Origin: Nitrospira sp. UBA5698
GTDB lineage: Bacteria; Nitrospirota; Nitrospiria; Nitrospirales; Nitrospiraceae
Direction: 5' to 3'
Length of the DNA: 64,000 nt
Assembly: GCA_002420115.1 (NCBI GenBank)
Contig: DIHK01000037.1
Coordinates: 53,739-117,738, forward strand
The position numbers and the translations under genes are program-made. Below, piece after piece: positions 43,510-51,832 of this stretch. Numbering within the stretch: position 1 is the stretch's first letter; every line of letters starts with the position of its first letter. Below the pieces are notes generated by a model, which saw nothing but the letters and a program-made list of their open reading frames with translations, was not told the origin of the DNA and ran no database searches.

Positions 43510-45996
43510 ATGCCCCCTGATGAACGGTTAGGTCATATCGCGATCGAAGACGAGATGAAGTCCTCCTATCTCGATTACGCCATGAGCGTCATCGTGGGAC
43601 GGGCGTTGCCTGATGTCCGTGATGGGCTGAAGCCGGTGCATCGGCGGATCCTCTTCGGGATGAGTGAAATGGGCTTGGCCTCCAATCGAGCCTACCGCAA
43701 ATCAGCCAAAATTGTCGGCGAAATCATGGGGAACTATCACCCCCATGGGGATTCGGCGATCTACGACACCCTCGTGCGGATGGCGCAGGACTTCAACATG
43801 CGCTATCCCCTCGTTGACGGCCAGGGCAATTATGGGTCGATGGACGGGGATTCACCAGCAGCCATGCGGTATACCGAGGCCCGCATGACGAAGCTGGCTG
43901 AGGAGATGTTGGCCGACATCGACAAAGAAACCGTTGATTTCGGTCCGAACTATGACGAGTCACGGCAAGAACCTCTGGTGCTTCCGACGAGAGTTCCGAA
44001 CCTCTTGGTCAATGGAGCGGGGGGTATTGCAGTCGGTTATGCAACCAACATTCCTACACACAATGTGCGGGAAATCATCGATGGATTGCTGCTCTTGTTG
44101 GAGAATCCAGAAGTGACGATCGCCCAGCTGATGAAAAAGATCCCTGGGCCGGACTTTCCTACGGCCGGCTTCATCTATGGCATGGGCGGGATTAAAGAGG
44201 CCTATGAGACCGGACGCGGTCTTCTGAAACTGCGAGCAAAAGTCGTCGTCGAGATCGACGAACGTACCGAGCGAGAACGGCTCATCGTCACGGAAATTCC
44301 CTATCAGGTCAACAAGGCCAAACTAATCGAAAAGATCGCGGAGTTGATCCAGGACGATCGCATCAAAGGTATCTCCGATCTCCGAGACGAGTCGTCTGAT
44401 CGCGAAGGGGTACGGGTGGTGATCGAGCTCAAACGGAACGAAATTCCCCTGGTGGTATTGAACAATCTGTACAAGCACACCCAACTCGAGACGACCTTCG
44501 GCGTCATCATGTTGGCGCTGGTGAACAATCGCCCTGAGATCCTCACGCTTAAGCAGATCCTGCATCATTTTCTCGAGCATCGACGCGAAGTCGTAGTACG
44601 GCGGACCGCCTTCGAACTCAGAAAGGCCGAAGAACGGGCGCATATTCTCGAAGGACTCAAGATCGCTCTCGATCATCTCGATGCCGTCATCGCGCTCATC
44701 AGACGATCGCAGTCGCCTGACGAAGCTCGTGCAGGGTTGATGCGGGAATTTGGTCTGACTGAGATTCAAGCCACGGCGATTCTCGACATGCGGCTGCAGC
44801 GTTTGACGCAGCTGGAGCGGACCAAGCTCATCGAAGAGTATCAGGAGGTGCTCAAGCAGATTGAACATCTGAAATCCGTGCTGGCCAGCGAGTCGTTGGT
44901 ACGCAGCATCATCCAGAACGAGCTTACTGAGATTCGTGAAACGTACAAAGATGACCGCCGGACCCAGATCGTCAAGGAAGAAGCCGAGATTAGCCTCGAA
45001 GATCTGATTGCAGCGGAAGAAGTGGTCGTCACGATCTCCCATTCTGGGTATATCAAGCGGAATGCCGTGACCCTCTACCGGGCTCAGCGACGGGGAGGGA
45101 AAGGCAAGATCGGGATGGGGATCAAGGAGGAAGATTTCGTCGAGACCCTCTTTTCCGCTTCCACCCACGATTCGCTCCTGTTTTTTAGCGATGCCGGGAA
45201 GGTCTATTGGCTGAAAGTCCATGAGATTCCTGAGGCCAGCCGGTCAGCGAAAGGAAAAGCACTCGTCAATCTCCTTGCGTTAACCGGGAGTGAAAAAGTG
45301 ACCGCGACCTTGCCGGTCAAAGAGTTTCGTGATGACCGCTATATCGTCATGGCGACCAAAAAGGGAATCATCAAGAAAACGGAATTGTCCGCATTCAGCA
45401 ACCCCAGGCAGGGCGGGATCATCGCGCTAGGACTCGAAGGTGGCGATAGGTTGATCGGGGCTCAGCTGACCGATGGTCAGCGCGAAATTTTATTGGGGAC
45501 GCGACAAGGCATTACGATTCGATTCAAAGAAGAGGAAGTGCGGTCGATGGGTCGGATGGCGCATGGTGTGAAAGGAATCACACTCGAAGAGGGCAACGAA
45601 GTCATCGGAATGGAAACCATTACTCCGGATTCGACCACCTCGATCTTGACCGTGACAGAAGGTGGTTACGGCAAGCGGACACCGGTGGGCGAATATCGGA
45701 TACAGGGACGCGGTGGAAAGGGCATCATCAGCGTCAAGACCACTGAACGAAACGGATTGGCCGTGGGGTTCCTTCAAGTACGAGATGACGATCAGATCAT
45801 GCTGATGGCTGCGCAGGGGAAAGTGCTGCGCTGCAAAGTTGATGATATCCGCGAAATCGGACGGAACACTCAGGGTGTTCGGCTTCTTGATCTCGATGGC
45901 GAAGGAGACCGAGTCGTCGCCGTGGCCAGATTGGCGGACGCCGCCGAACGAGAGGATGCTACATCGGAGGACACCCCCGAGAACTCATCGGATTAA
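43510..45996 (+). CDS. gyrA: DNA gyrase subunit A
   Basis: 828 aa. Catalytic tyrosine Y121 (AAMRYTEARM) follows the quinolone-resistance region HPHGDSAIYD with S82 and D86, the residues usual in sensitive strains. The breakage-reunion domain extends to about 510. Six C-terminal beta-pinwheel blades follow, including the GyrA box QRRGGKG. It ends with an acidic tail. It follows gyrB by 82 bases; the gap holds AGCT-rich short repeats. Confidence 0.96.
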   Translation: MPPDERLGHIAIEDEMKSSYLDYAMSVIVGRALPDVRDGLKPVHRRILFGMSEMGLASNRAYRKSAKIVGEIMGNYHPHGDSAIYDTLVRMAQDFNMRYPLVDGQGNYGSMDGDSPAAMRYTEARMTKLAEEMLADIDKETVDFGPNYDESRQEPLVLPTRVPNLLVNGAGGIAVGYATNIPTHNVREIIDGLLLLLENPEVTIAQLMKKIPGPDFPTAGFIYGMGGIKEAYETGRGLLKLRAKVVVEIDERTERERLIVTEIPYQVNKAKLIEKIAELIQDDRIKGISDLRDESSDREGVRVVIELKRNEIPLVVLNNLYKHTQLETTFGVIMLALVNNRPEILTLKQILHHFLEHRREVVVRRTAFELRKAEERAHILEGLKIALDHLDAVIALIRRSQSPDEARAGLMREFGLTEIQATAILDMRLQRLTQLERTKLIEEYQEVLKQIEHLKSVLASESLVRSIIQNELTEIRETYKDDRRTQIVKEEAEISLEDLIAAEEVVVTISHSGYIKRNAVTLYRAQRRGGKGKIGMGIKEEDFVETLFSASTHDSLLFFSDAGKVYWLKVHEIPEASRSAKGKALVNLLALTGSEKVTATLPVKEFRDDRYIVMATKKGIIKKTELSAFSNPRQGGIIALGLEGGDRLIGAQLTDGQREILLGTRQGITIRFKEEEVRSMGRMAHGVKGITLEEGNEVIGMETITPDSTTSILTVTEGGYGKRTPVGEYRIQGRGGKGIISVKTTERNGLAVGFLQVRDDDQIMLMAAQGKVLRCKVDDIREIGRNTQGVRLLDLDGEGDRVVAVARLADAAEREDATSEDTPENSSD

Positions 45997-46012
45997 GCCA
46001 GCCTGTCATTCG

Positions 46013-46621
46013 ATGCCAAAATCGCTCTCTGCTTCTATGCCTCCGAATGACCAAAAGACCAAGAAGCCCCTGGACATTGTCGTCAAGTTCGCGCTCAGCG
46101 TCTTTGTCGGATCGTTTGCCTTAATCTGGGGAGGTATGTATCTGAGCCGTCCTGATCGATCGATTCCTCCCTATACGGTCGGTGCACAATCCGGCCTTCT
46201 CGTCGTGACGGACGTTCCTCGTGGTACAACCGATGAAGAGGTGGAGTCGTTGGTGAAACGCTTTCGAAAGGTCGGCCATCAGACCCATGATTTCGCCCGG
46301 ATGAAGATTTATCCCACGACTCCTGGCGATCCAGGTGGGTCATACAAGCAAATCATGATTTACGTATTTGATGACCATGGATGGACCGATCCGGATGTCT
46401 TAGCTAAGTATCTGGCTGGAGATGCGTCCGTGGCCAAAGACTATGAAAGGGCTATGCGCGGATATTATCGATTACTGGATCAGGAGGAAGACGGTGGTCT
46501 CGGTCCAATGCCACAGGGCGGACGAATTTCCATCGACACCCGGGTCCTATTCAAGGGGCGCGTGACGGACCCTTTGCCGGTTGAGGCGGAACCTGAGGGT
46601 ATCGCGATATCACCTCTCTAA
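46013..46621 (+). CDS. Single-pass membrane protein, function unknown
   Basis: About 202 aa from the ATG at 46013; an ATG at 46037 is also possible and neither has a clear Shine-Dalgarno. One membrane segment (about 25-46, VVKFALSVFVGSFALIWGGMYL) is followed by a soluble domain with RGTTDEEVESLVKRFRKVGHQTHDFARMKIYP and KQIMIYVFDDHGWTDPDVLAKYL. I recognise no family. It starts 16 bases after gyrA, and its last 71 bases overlap the convergent dciA gene. Confidence 0.65.
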   Translation: MPKSLSASMPPNDQKTKKPLDIVVKFALSVFVGSFALIWGGMYLSRPDRSIPPYTVGAQSGLLVVTDVPRGTTDEEVESLVKRFRKVGHQTHDFARMKIYPTTPGDPGGSYKQIMIYVFDDHGWTDPDVLAKYLAGDASVAKDYERAMRGYYRLLDQEEDGGLGPMPQGGRISIDTRVLFKGRVTDPLPVEAEPEGIAISPL

Positions 46622-47051
46622 ATCGCTCGCGAAGCGAGGGGTCTTGGATGGTCGTGGTGTGTGTCACGACTTCAGCCCATGAGCTCTCGGACTGCGCCGA
46701 TCGGATATCGGGATCGAGATCACCCGGGGGTACTGCCAGATCGTTCGGAAGCTCTCCGACACGACCGACAATGTCCGTCACGAGTTCGGGATCAACGTCA
46801 GCCTGTAGTTTTGTGAGGAGAGCCGGTTTGAGAAAGGTCAATTGTTGAAGCCAGACGGAATTCCTGACGGTCAAATACAGCTTTTTGAATCGAATATTGG
46901 CCGGCCAGGTGTGGGACGCCATGGGCTCACCGACAATATCGCTCCACTGATGCTGCAAGCGCAACTCCACCAGTCTCGACTCAAGGCCAAGCCGTTTGGA
47001 CAGACCGGACAGAATCGTGCCGAAGGAATCGAGGGTGCCGGGGCGAGCCAT
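46551..47051 (-). CDS. dciA: DciA-like protein (DUF721), replicative helicase operator
   Basis: 166 aa. The N-terminal DUF721 domain includes LESRLVELRLQHQWSDIVGEPMASHTWPANIRFKKLYLTVRNSVWLQQLTFLKPALLTKL. DciA is the ancestral helper that loads DnaB helicase in bacteria lacking DnaC/DnaI. The acidic, Pro-rich C-terminal part is variable. Its place beside dnaA-dnaN-gyrBA fits a replication role. Its 3' end overlaps the convergent 46013-46621 gene by 71 bases. Confidence 0.85.
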   Translation of the reverse strand: MARPGTLDSFGTILSGLSKRLGLESRLVELRLQHQWSDIVGEPMASHTWPANIRFKKLYLTVRNSVWLQQLTFLKPALLTKLQADVDPELVTDIVGRVGELPNDLAVPPGDLDPDIRSAQSESSWAEVVTHTTTIQDPSLRERFREVISRYPQVPPQPAKGPSRAP

Positions 47052-47102
47052 CCGCTATCATAGGCGCTCGCGAAGACCGAGATCAAGGTGTGGTGTCTGG
47101 GT

Positions 47103-47576
47103 ATGGCGAAAGACAACGAAGATCAGCAGAAGGTGGTGGCCACCAACCGGAAGGCCTACCACGATTATTTTATCGAAGAAAAATTCGAAGCCGGGATTGT
47201 GCTCAAGGGCACCGAGGTGAAATCGCTTCGGGACAGACGAGTGAACCTGCAAGACAGTTATGCGGGTGTCAAAGATGGCGAGGTCTTTCTCTACCACTGC
47301 CACATCAGTCCTTATAGTCACGGCAATATTATGAACCATGACCCGGTCAGAACCCGAAAATTGCTTCTTCATCGAAAGGAGATCAACAAGCTCCTCGGAA
47401 AGACACAGCAGAAGGGGCTCACGCTGATTCCGCTCCGAATCTACTTCTCAGAACGAGGCCAGGCGAAGGTCGAATTGGGATTGGCGAAGGGGAAGAAGCA
47501 GCATGATCGCCGTGATTCAATCAAGGCTCGTGAAGCAGGACGTGAAGTTGAACGGGCGATCAAGGAGAGAAAGTAA
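47103..47576 (+). CDS. smpB: SsrA-binding protein SmpB
   Basis: 157 aa from the ATG at 47103. It binds tmRNA and brings it to stalled ribosomes for trans-translation. Family motifs are ATNRKAYHDYFIEEKFEAGIVLKGTEVKSLR, VNLQDSYAGVKDGEVFLYHCHISPY and RKLLLHRKEI, plus a basic C-terminal tail KGKKQHDRRDSIKAREAGREVERAIKER. The tmRNA gene often lies near smpB but was not found in the following 800 bases. Confidence 0.95.
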   Translation: MAKDNEDQQKVVATNRKAYHDYFIEEKFEAGIVLKGTEVKSLRDRRVNLQDSYAGVKDGEVFLYHCHISPYSHGNIMNHDPVRTRKLLLHRKEINKLLGKTQQKGLTLIPLRIYFSERGQAKVELGLAKGKKQHDRRDSIKAREAGREVERAIKERK

Positions 47577-47934
47577 TCAGTAGTCTGATCTTCCCTCAAG
47601 ATGGGGAAAGCTGCTTGGACAGCGCGCAGAAAGCGGTCCAGTCATTGGCGACCCAAACGCCCACACTCCGACGGACTGGGTCTGGAAAATGATTGCTTCC
47701 GCAATCGAGTCTCATCCCCTCTCCGGAGAGAGCACCCCTCATCACACTGCGAGGGTACGCCCGATCCGAGGCTGCGGGAAGGTCCGAAAGGATTCGGTTC
47801 TTATGTAGACCGTCCTCTCCCCAGTGACACCCCTGATGAGTTTATACCGGGACTTCCAAAAGTAGACCTTCCCCCTTCAATACTGCGGTCTGCCGGCTGG
47901 ACAAGGGCATGACCCAACAACGGGGCTGTTCTGA
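47577..47934. other. Intergenic stretch with no supported gene
   Basis: About 360 bases after smpB. I looked for tmRNA features (the GGGGG...GGATTCGAC start and a CCA end) and did not see them. Frames here are arginine/proline-rich and not convincing. Confidence 0.45.
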
Positions 47935-48015
47935 TTACCCTCGTGAGAGCTGCAACATAGCGTACAACACGCCGAAGATGCTGACCAAGATGAACACTTC
48001 AATAAAGGAGACCAT
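47935..48015 (-). CDS. Possible 26-residue single-pass membrane miniprotein
   Basis: An ATG at 48015 opens a 26-codon frame that is almost entirely one hydrophobic helix (SFIEVFILVSIFGVLYAML) with a positively charged C-terminus. Composition is that of small membrane subunits such as those attached to transporters or oxidases. The Shine-Dalgarno (GGGG about 12 bases upstream) is weak. No partner gene is adjacent. Real gene status is uncertain. Confidence 0.35.
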   Translation of the reverse strand: MVSFIEVFILVSIFGVLYAMLQLSRG

Positions 48016-48400
48016 GATTGTTCTTCACCCCCCTTCTCTTTTTTATAAAGATACGCTGTCAAGATGAAGCTACCGTGAGGAGATCATGAAGAGTTCTTCA
48101 TATAGGCCTGGTCTGGCCATGTTGCTGGAACACATTGATAACGCGAAGAAGTCTGCACGTTCGAGTTTGCTCTGTGGCCAAGAGGTCAGCCAAACGACCG
48201 AACAGCGCGCTCGAAAAGGCCACCGTACTTGCTCTCGCGTTATGTGCAGGACCAGTCCAGGGTATGGGTGCGAGGGGAGGACTCGTTTCTTCACACGCAA
48301 CAGCAGCACTGGCCAAGCTTGTGGCATGTCGGGGAGTGCTATGAACTAGGCTGTGCCGTCTGAGAGATCAAAGAGATTACCGATTTGGCCGAGCGTTCGG
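48016..48400. other. Intergenic stretch with competing weak frames
   Basis: A frame from the ATG at 48086 has GAGGAG just upstream but continues in low-quality, Ser/Arg/Cys-rich sequence. Two other frames on the same strand are equally open. This could be a decayed small gene; I cannot support one. Confidence 0.35.
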
Positions 48401-49843
48401 TCAGTAGGTGGAACTGGAGAGAGGCGCAAGCACGGGCAACCGCAGGGTGAAGACAGACCCTTTGTTGACCTCACTGGTGACGGAAATACTCCCGCCGTGG
48501 GTTTCCATGATTTCCTTCACGATGGGGAGCCCAAGACCAGTCCCGCCGGCGTCTTTCGCCCGCGCCCAATCGGTTCGGTAGAAGCGCTCGAAGAGATGCG
48601 GGATATTCTCCGGCTCGATCCCATGGCCTGTATCTTCGACGGCAATGGCAACTTCACGCCCTACTGCGTGCAGGCGAACGGTCACGGATCCGCCCGAGGG
48701 TGTGTACCGTAACGCGTTGTCCAGCAAGTTGATCAGGGCTTGCTTGAGCCACTGTGCATCACCGAGCACAGAGGGCACCGGCTGGGACTCGAACGTCAAC
48801 GTGATCTGACGGTCATCCGCCAAGAGTATCAACTCATCGATAAGCTCTTGAATCAGCGGCTCCAAAGCAAGGGGCACGAGGTTAACCGGAGGTTTGCTAC
48901 TGGTAAACTTTGCTAGAGTCAACAAGGGACGGGTTAACGCGATGAGCCGGTCGACCTGCTGGAGATTGTTGAGCAGCACCTCATGATACTCTTCGGTCGT
49001 CCGGGCTTTCATGAGTGCCACTTCGAGGTTTCCCTGAAGGATGGTCAGGGGCGTTTTCATTTCGTGGGCGGCGATTTCACAAAAGTTTCGCTGGACTTCA
49101 CTTCCGCGCTGGAATTGATCCAATACGGAATTCACAGCCTGGGTGAGTCGCCGAAATTCTCGATAGGGTGAATCGAGTGCCAAGCGTTTCCCAAGGTCGG
49201 CCTCCGACATGGTCTCGGCTCCCTTGCACAGGGTCTCAATCGGGGCCAGCACTTTCTTGGCCAACCAAAGACTTCCCACCCATGCCACAAACAGTGTGGC
49301 GCCGGATCCAAGGCTGAGCAAGAACACGAGCCCATGGAGCGTTTCCTGGTAGTGCAGCAAGGACGTTTCCGCCTGCAATACATACCGGAGACGTCCACCC
49401 TGTACGACAAGAGGTAGGAAGAGATGTCGTGCGGGAATGCCGTCCGGTGCGGTCAGTGTGTCGAAGACAAGCGTCGAAATGCGGACTCGCTCAAGCACGC
49501 GGGGCGACAGCGAGTCTTGCGGGGAAGCATGGGGGTTGCTCCAAAGAAGTCGGCCATCCGTCGAAAAGATGCGAAGGGCATGTGTGACATCAGGCAATAC
49601 GTGCTGTTCCGTCAGGTTTTGGGTTAATTCGTTCGTGGGAGCAATTTTGCGGTCATGCTTTTCGAGAAAATCCGGATACTGCTCCACGAACTCGGCCAGA
49701 CTCTCCGCCAGCACCAGCAGGCGCCCGTCGACGAACCGTTGCAGCAGGGTTTCACTGGCGGCATACACGAGCCCGGAAAAAAGGAGAAGCCCGGCCATCA
49801 GGACGAAGGCGGACCAACTGATCAGACTGCGCAATGATTTCAT
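48401..49843 (-). CDS. Sensor histidine kinase
   Basis: 480 aa. TM1 is about residues 9-30 and TM2 about 172-194, with a ~140-residue periplasmic region between. HAMP is at ~195-245. Phospho-acceptor H260 lies in AAHEMKTPLTILQGNLE. The ATPase boxes are LINLLDNALRYTPSGG, VEDTGHGI and GTGLGLPIVKEI. Its start overlaps the stop of the upstream response regulator by 4 bases (ATGA), so the pair is translationally coupled. The signal is unknown. Confidence 0.92.
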   Translation of the reverse strand: MKSLRSLISWSAFVLMAGLLLFSGLVYAASETLLQRFVDGRLLVLAESLAEFVEQYPDFLEKHDRKIAPTNELTQNLTEQHVLPDVTHALRIFSTDGRLLWSNPHASPQDSLSPRVLERVRISTLVFDTLTAPDGIPARHLFLPLVVQGGRLRYVLQAETSLLHYQETLHGLVFLLSLGSGATLFVAWVGSLWLAKKVLAPIETLCKGAETMSEADLGKRLALDSPYREFRRLTQAVNSVLDQFQRGSEVQRNFCEIAAHEMKTPLTILQGNLEVALMKARTTEEYHEVLLNNLQQVDRLIALTRPLLTLAKFTSSKPPVNLVPLALEPLIQELIDELILLADDRQITLTFESQPVPSVLGDAQWLKQALINLLDNALRYTPSGGSVTVRLHAVGREVAIAVEDTGHGIEPENIPHLFERFYRTDWARAKDAGGTGLGLPIVKEIMETHGGSISVTSEVNKGSVFTLRLPVLAPLSSSTY

Positions 49844-50523
49844 GCGGAGGCGTCCGGCTCTTCGAGCATGTATCCGGCGCCGCGAACCGTCGCGATCAAG
49901 GGAGGGGAGTAATCTCGATCAATCTTGGCACGGAGGGCACGGATATGGGCGTCGACGATATTCGTCATTGGGTCGTAACTGATATCCCACACATGCTCGA
50001 TAATCGCCGTTCGAGTCAGCACGCGATTTTTGTTCCGCAGTAGAAACTCAAGGAGCGAATACTCCTTGTTCGTGAGCGCAATTTCGTGGCCGGCGCGCCA
50101 GACACGGTGAGCAGCCGGATCTAATCGAAGATCCGCAGCCTGAAGATGGGCAAGTTGTTGGGAGCTGCCCCGTCGCAAGAGGGCCCGAATCCGAGCAAGC
50201 AATTCGACGAATGCGAACGGTTTCTCCAAAAACTGATCCGCGCCCGTATCAAAACCTGACACCTTGGTTTCAACCGTGTTGCGTGCCGTCAACAGAAGCA
50301 CGGGGGTGGAGATATCCTTATCACGGATGCGGCGGCAGACAGTGAGGCCGTCCAACTTAGGCAACATGATGTCGAGAATCACAAGATCGTAGGGGTTGTC
50401 CAACGCCAGGGCCAAGCCCGCCTCGCCGTCGTTGGCGACATCGACGGCGTACTGCTCTTCTTTCAATCCTTTTCGGATGAATTGAGCCAGATCCGCATCA
50501 TCTTCAACCAGCAGAATTCTCAT
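49840..50523 (-). CDS. OmpR-family response regulator
   Basis: 227 aa. Receiver with E7, D8 and D9, phospho-acceptor D51 (YDLVILDIMLPKLDGL) and Lys in FLEKPFAF. The winged-helix output domain has IALTNKEYSLLEFLLRNKNRVLTR and TNIVDAHIRALRAKIDRDY. The gene order regulator-kinase with a 4-base overlap marks a cognate pair. It is distinct from the other OmpR/kinase pair of the window. Confidence 0.93.
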   Translation of the reverse strand: MRILLVEDDADLAQFIRKGLKEEQYAVDVANDGEAGLALALDNPYDLVILDIMLPKLDGLTVCRRIRDKDISTPVLLLTARNTVETKVSGFDTGADQFLEKPFAFVELLARIRALLRRGSSQQLAHLQAADLRLDPAAHRVWRAGHEIALTNKEYSLLEFLLRNKNRVLTRTAIIEHVWDISYDPMTNIVDAHIRALRAKIDRDYSPPLIATVRGAGYMLEEPDASA

Positions 50524-50677
50524 CGCCTCCCTCTTAGTCCCTATGGTTCAGGAGCGCTTCTTACAGTACACGCCGCTAAGCCACATCCGTCGCTTCCCCG
50601 CTGAGAGAGCTCAGGTGGTTCGTACCCACAAGATGCGGAGGACGCTTCACAACGCGCACAGTCCAAGAGGCGGTTGC

Positions 50678-51295
50678 TTAGCAGAGGCTGCTTTTGCAAT
50701 CAGTGACCACCAGGTTTGTCGCCTTTTCATCAGCATCAAGCTCAAGGGTCAACCAGGCGATCCCCACCGCTCGCTCATCTTGATGAGCGCCACCACTGCC
50801 TTCCAGCAGGCTGACCACGTAATAGCGTCCAGCAGGCACTTTGGTAAACCAAAAGTGACCGGTCGGGTTGGCCCGTGTCACACGGAGATAGGGAAGTAGG
50901 CGTTTGTCGGCCAGCAGTTGGTCCATAACGGCTCGAAGGCACTCGAGGGATGAATTCTGCGCCCCATGCGCTTCGGAAGATGACGTCCCACCCTTTAACG
51001 GGCAGGAGTTCTCCCTCACCTGCTTGTCGAACCACGCGCGAGTATAGGATGAGATGGGAATCAATACGATCGACGCGCCGGCCTGAGTCACGGCTTTGCC
51101 TGAAACGGCCCGCAAAAACACCTGTCCTGCCGCGCTCCCATGTCCCTTGGCTTTGTAGGCGAACAGTTCTTTCTCATTGAAGGCCAATGGATTCGGCGGA
51201 GGCGGCGCAGCGGCCTGTACCGGGGCCACGAGAGAGCAGCTCATCAGTAAGAAGCAGGCAAGCCAGCACCTAACATCACTATGACGCCGTATCAT
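50678..51295 (-). CDS. Exported protein of unknown function
   Basis: 205 aa with a signal peptide (CWLACFLLMSCSLVAPVQAAAP, cleavage about residue 29). The mature part contains GHGSAAGQVFLRAVSGKAVTQAGASIVLIPISSYTRAWF and a beta-rich HFWFTKVPAGRYYVVSLLEG, reminiscent of a carboxypeptidase-regulatory (Ig-like) fold. Four cysteines are present in the mature chain. Its start overlaps the stop of the ferredoxin-thioredoxin-reductase gene by 4 bases, so they are cotranslated, but a shared role is not obvious. Confidence 0.65.
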   Translation of the reverse strand: MIRRHSDVRCWLACFLLMSCSLVAPVQAAAPPPPNPLAFNEKELFAYKAKGHGSAAGQVFLRAVSGKAVTQAGASIVLIPISSYTRAWFDKQVRENSCPLKGGTSSSEAHGAQNSSLECLRAVMDQLLADKRLLPYLRVTRANPTGHFWFTKVPAGRYYVVSLLEGSGGAHQDERAVGIAWLTLELDADEKATNLVVTDCKSSLC

Positions 51296-51732
51296 GTTGA
51301 GGGCGCCGACGCCGTGGCTGATTCGTCCTGGGAAGTGAAAACCGGGACCGCCTTGTGCTTGAGGGCACGACCTTTGTCGGGAGTCGGATCGGTGATCAGC
51401 CCGTACACCTCTCGACCTTCATGACCCTCCGGCAAATATTCGGTAATCGGCATCCCATCTTCCCGCACAAACAGGAGGCAGTGACAGTATTTGTAGATCT
51501 GCATTTCGTCGCACGCGCAGATCCAGCGGCGGAGCTTGGCTTCCGCTTCTTTGTCCTTGTAGAAGTTGCATGGACAGAGCGGTTTCCCCAGTTCATCGAT
51601 ATGAGACGCCAATCCCTTGACGACCGCGTCCGTCACCGCAGCATTCGGGTGCATCGCCGTTCCACTTTTCTCGGCAAAACCCGTGATGAACTTCCTGATT
51701 TTCTCGAGGCTTTCCTCTGTCGGTTCAGCCAT
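51292..51732 (-). CDS. ftrB: Ferredoxin-thioredoxin reductase catalytic subunit-like protein
   Basis: 146 aa from the ATG at 51732 behind GAGGAGGAG. All six family cysteines are in the expected spacing: CPC (C53, C55), CAC (C72, C74) and CHC (C83, C85), which hold a 4Fe-4S cluster next to the redox disulfide. FTR moves electrons from ferredoxin to thioredoxin. No variable-chain or thioredoxin gene is adjacent; in non-photosynthetic bacteria the catalytic chain often stands alone. The longer open frame upstream is antisense to the VWA gene and is not used. Confidence 0.88.
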   Translation of the reverse strand: MAEPTEESLEKIRKFITGFAEKSGTAMHPNAAVTDAVVKGLASHIDELGKPLCPCNFYKDKEAEAKLRRWICACDEMQIYKYCHCLLFVREDGMPITEYLPEGHEGREVYGLITDPTPDKGRALKHKAVPVFTSQDESATASAPST

Positions 51733-51832
51733 GGATCTCCTCCTCAGGGCAACTAAGGGCGGAACCGCTAGTTTACAAGGAAAATTCGCTCCTTTACAAT
51801 CCATCCCTTCACGCTGATTTCGGTAATCAATC

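Noticed and set aside
44323..45222. 299-codon minus-strand frame inside gyrA
   Set aside because: Antisense to a strongly conserved gyrase region; codon-structure artefact.
48086..48349. Small gene on the plus strand with good Shine-Dalgarno
   Set aside because: The protein is low quality, two other frames are equally open and no family resemblance was seen; possible decayed gene only.
47577..48400. tmRNA gene downstream of smpB
   Set aside because: No tRNA-like ends, tag frame or typical 5' GGGG...GGATTCGAC pattern was found.
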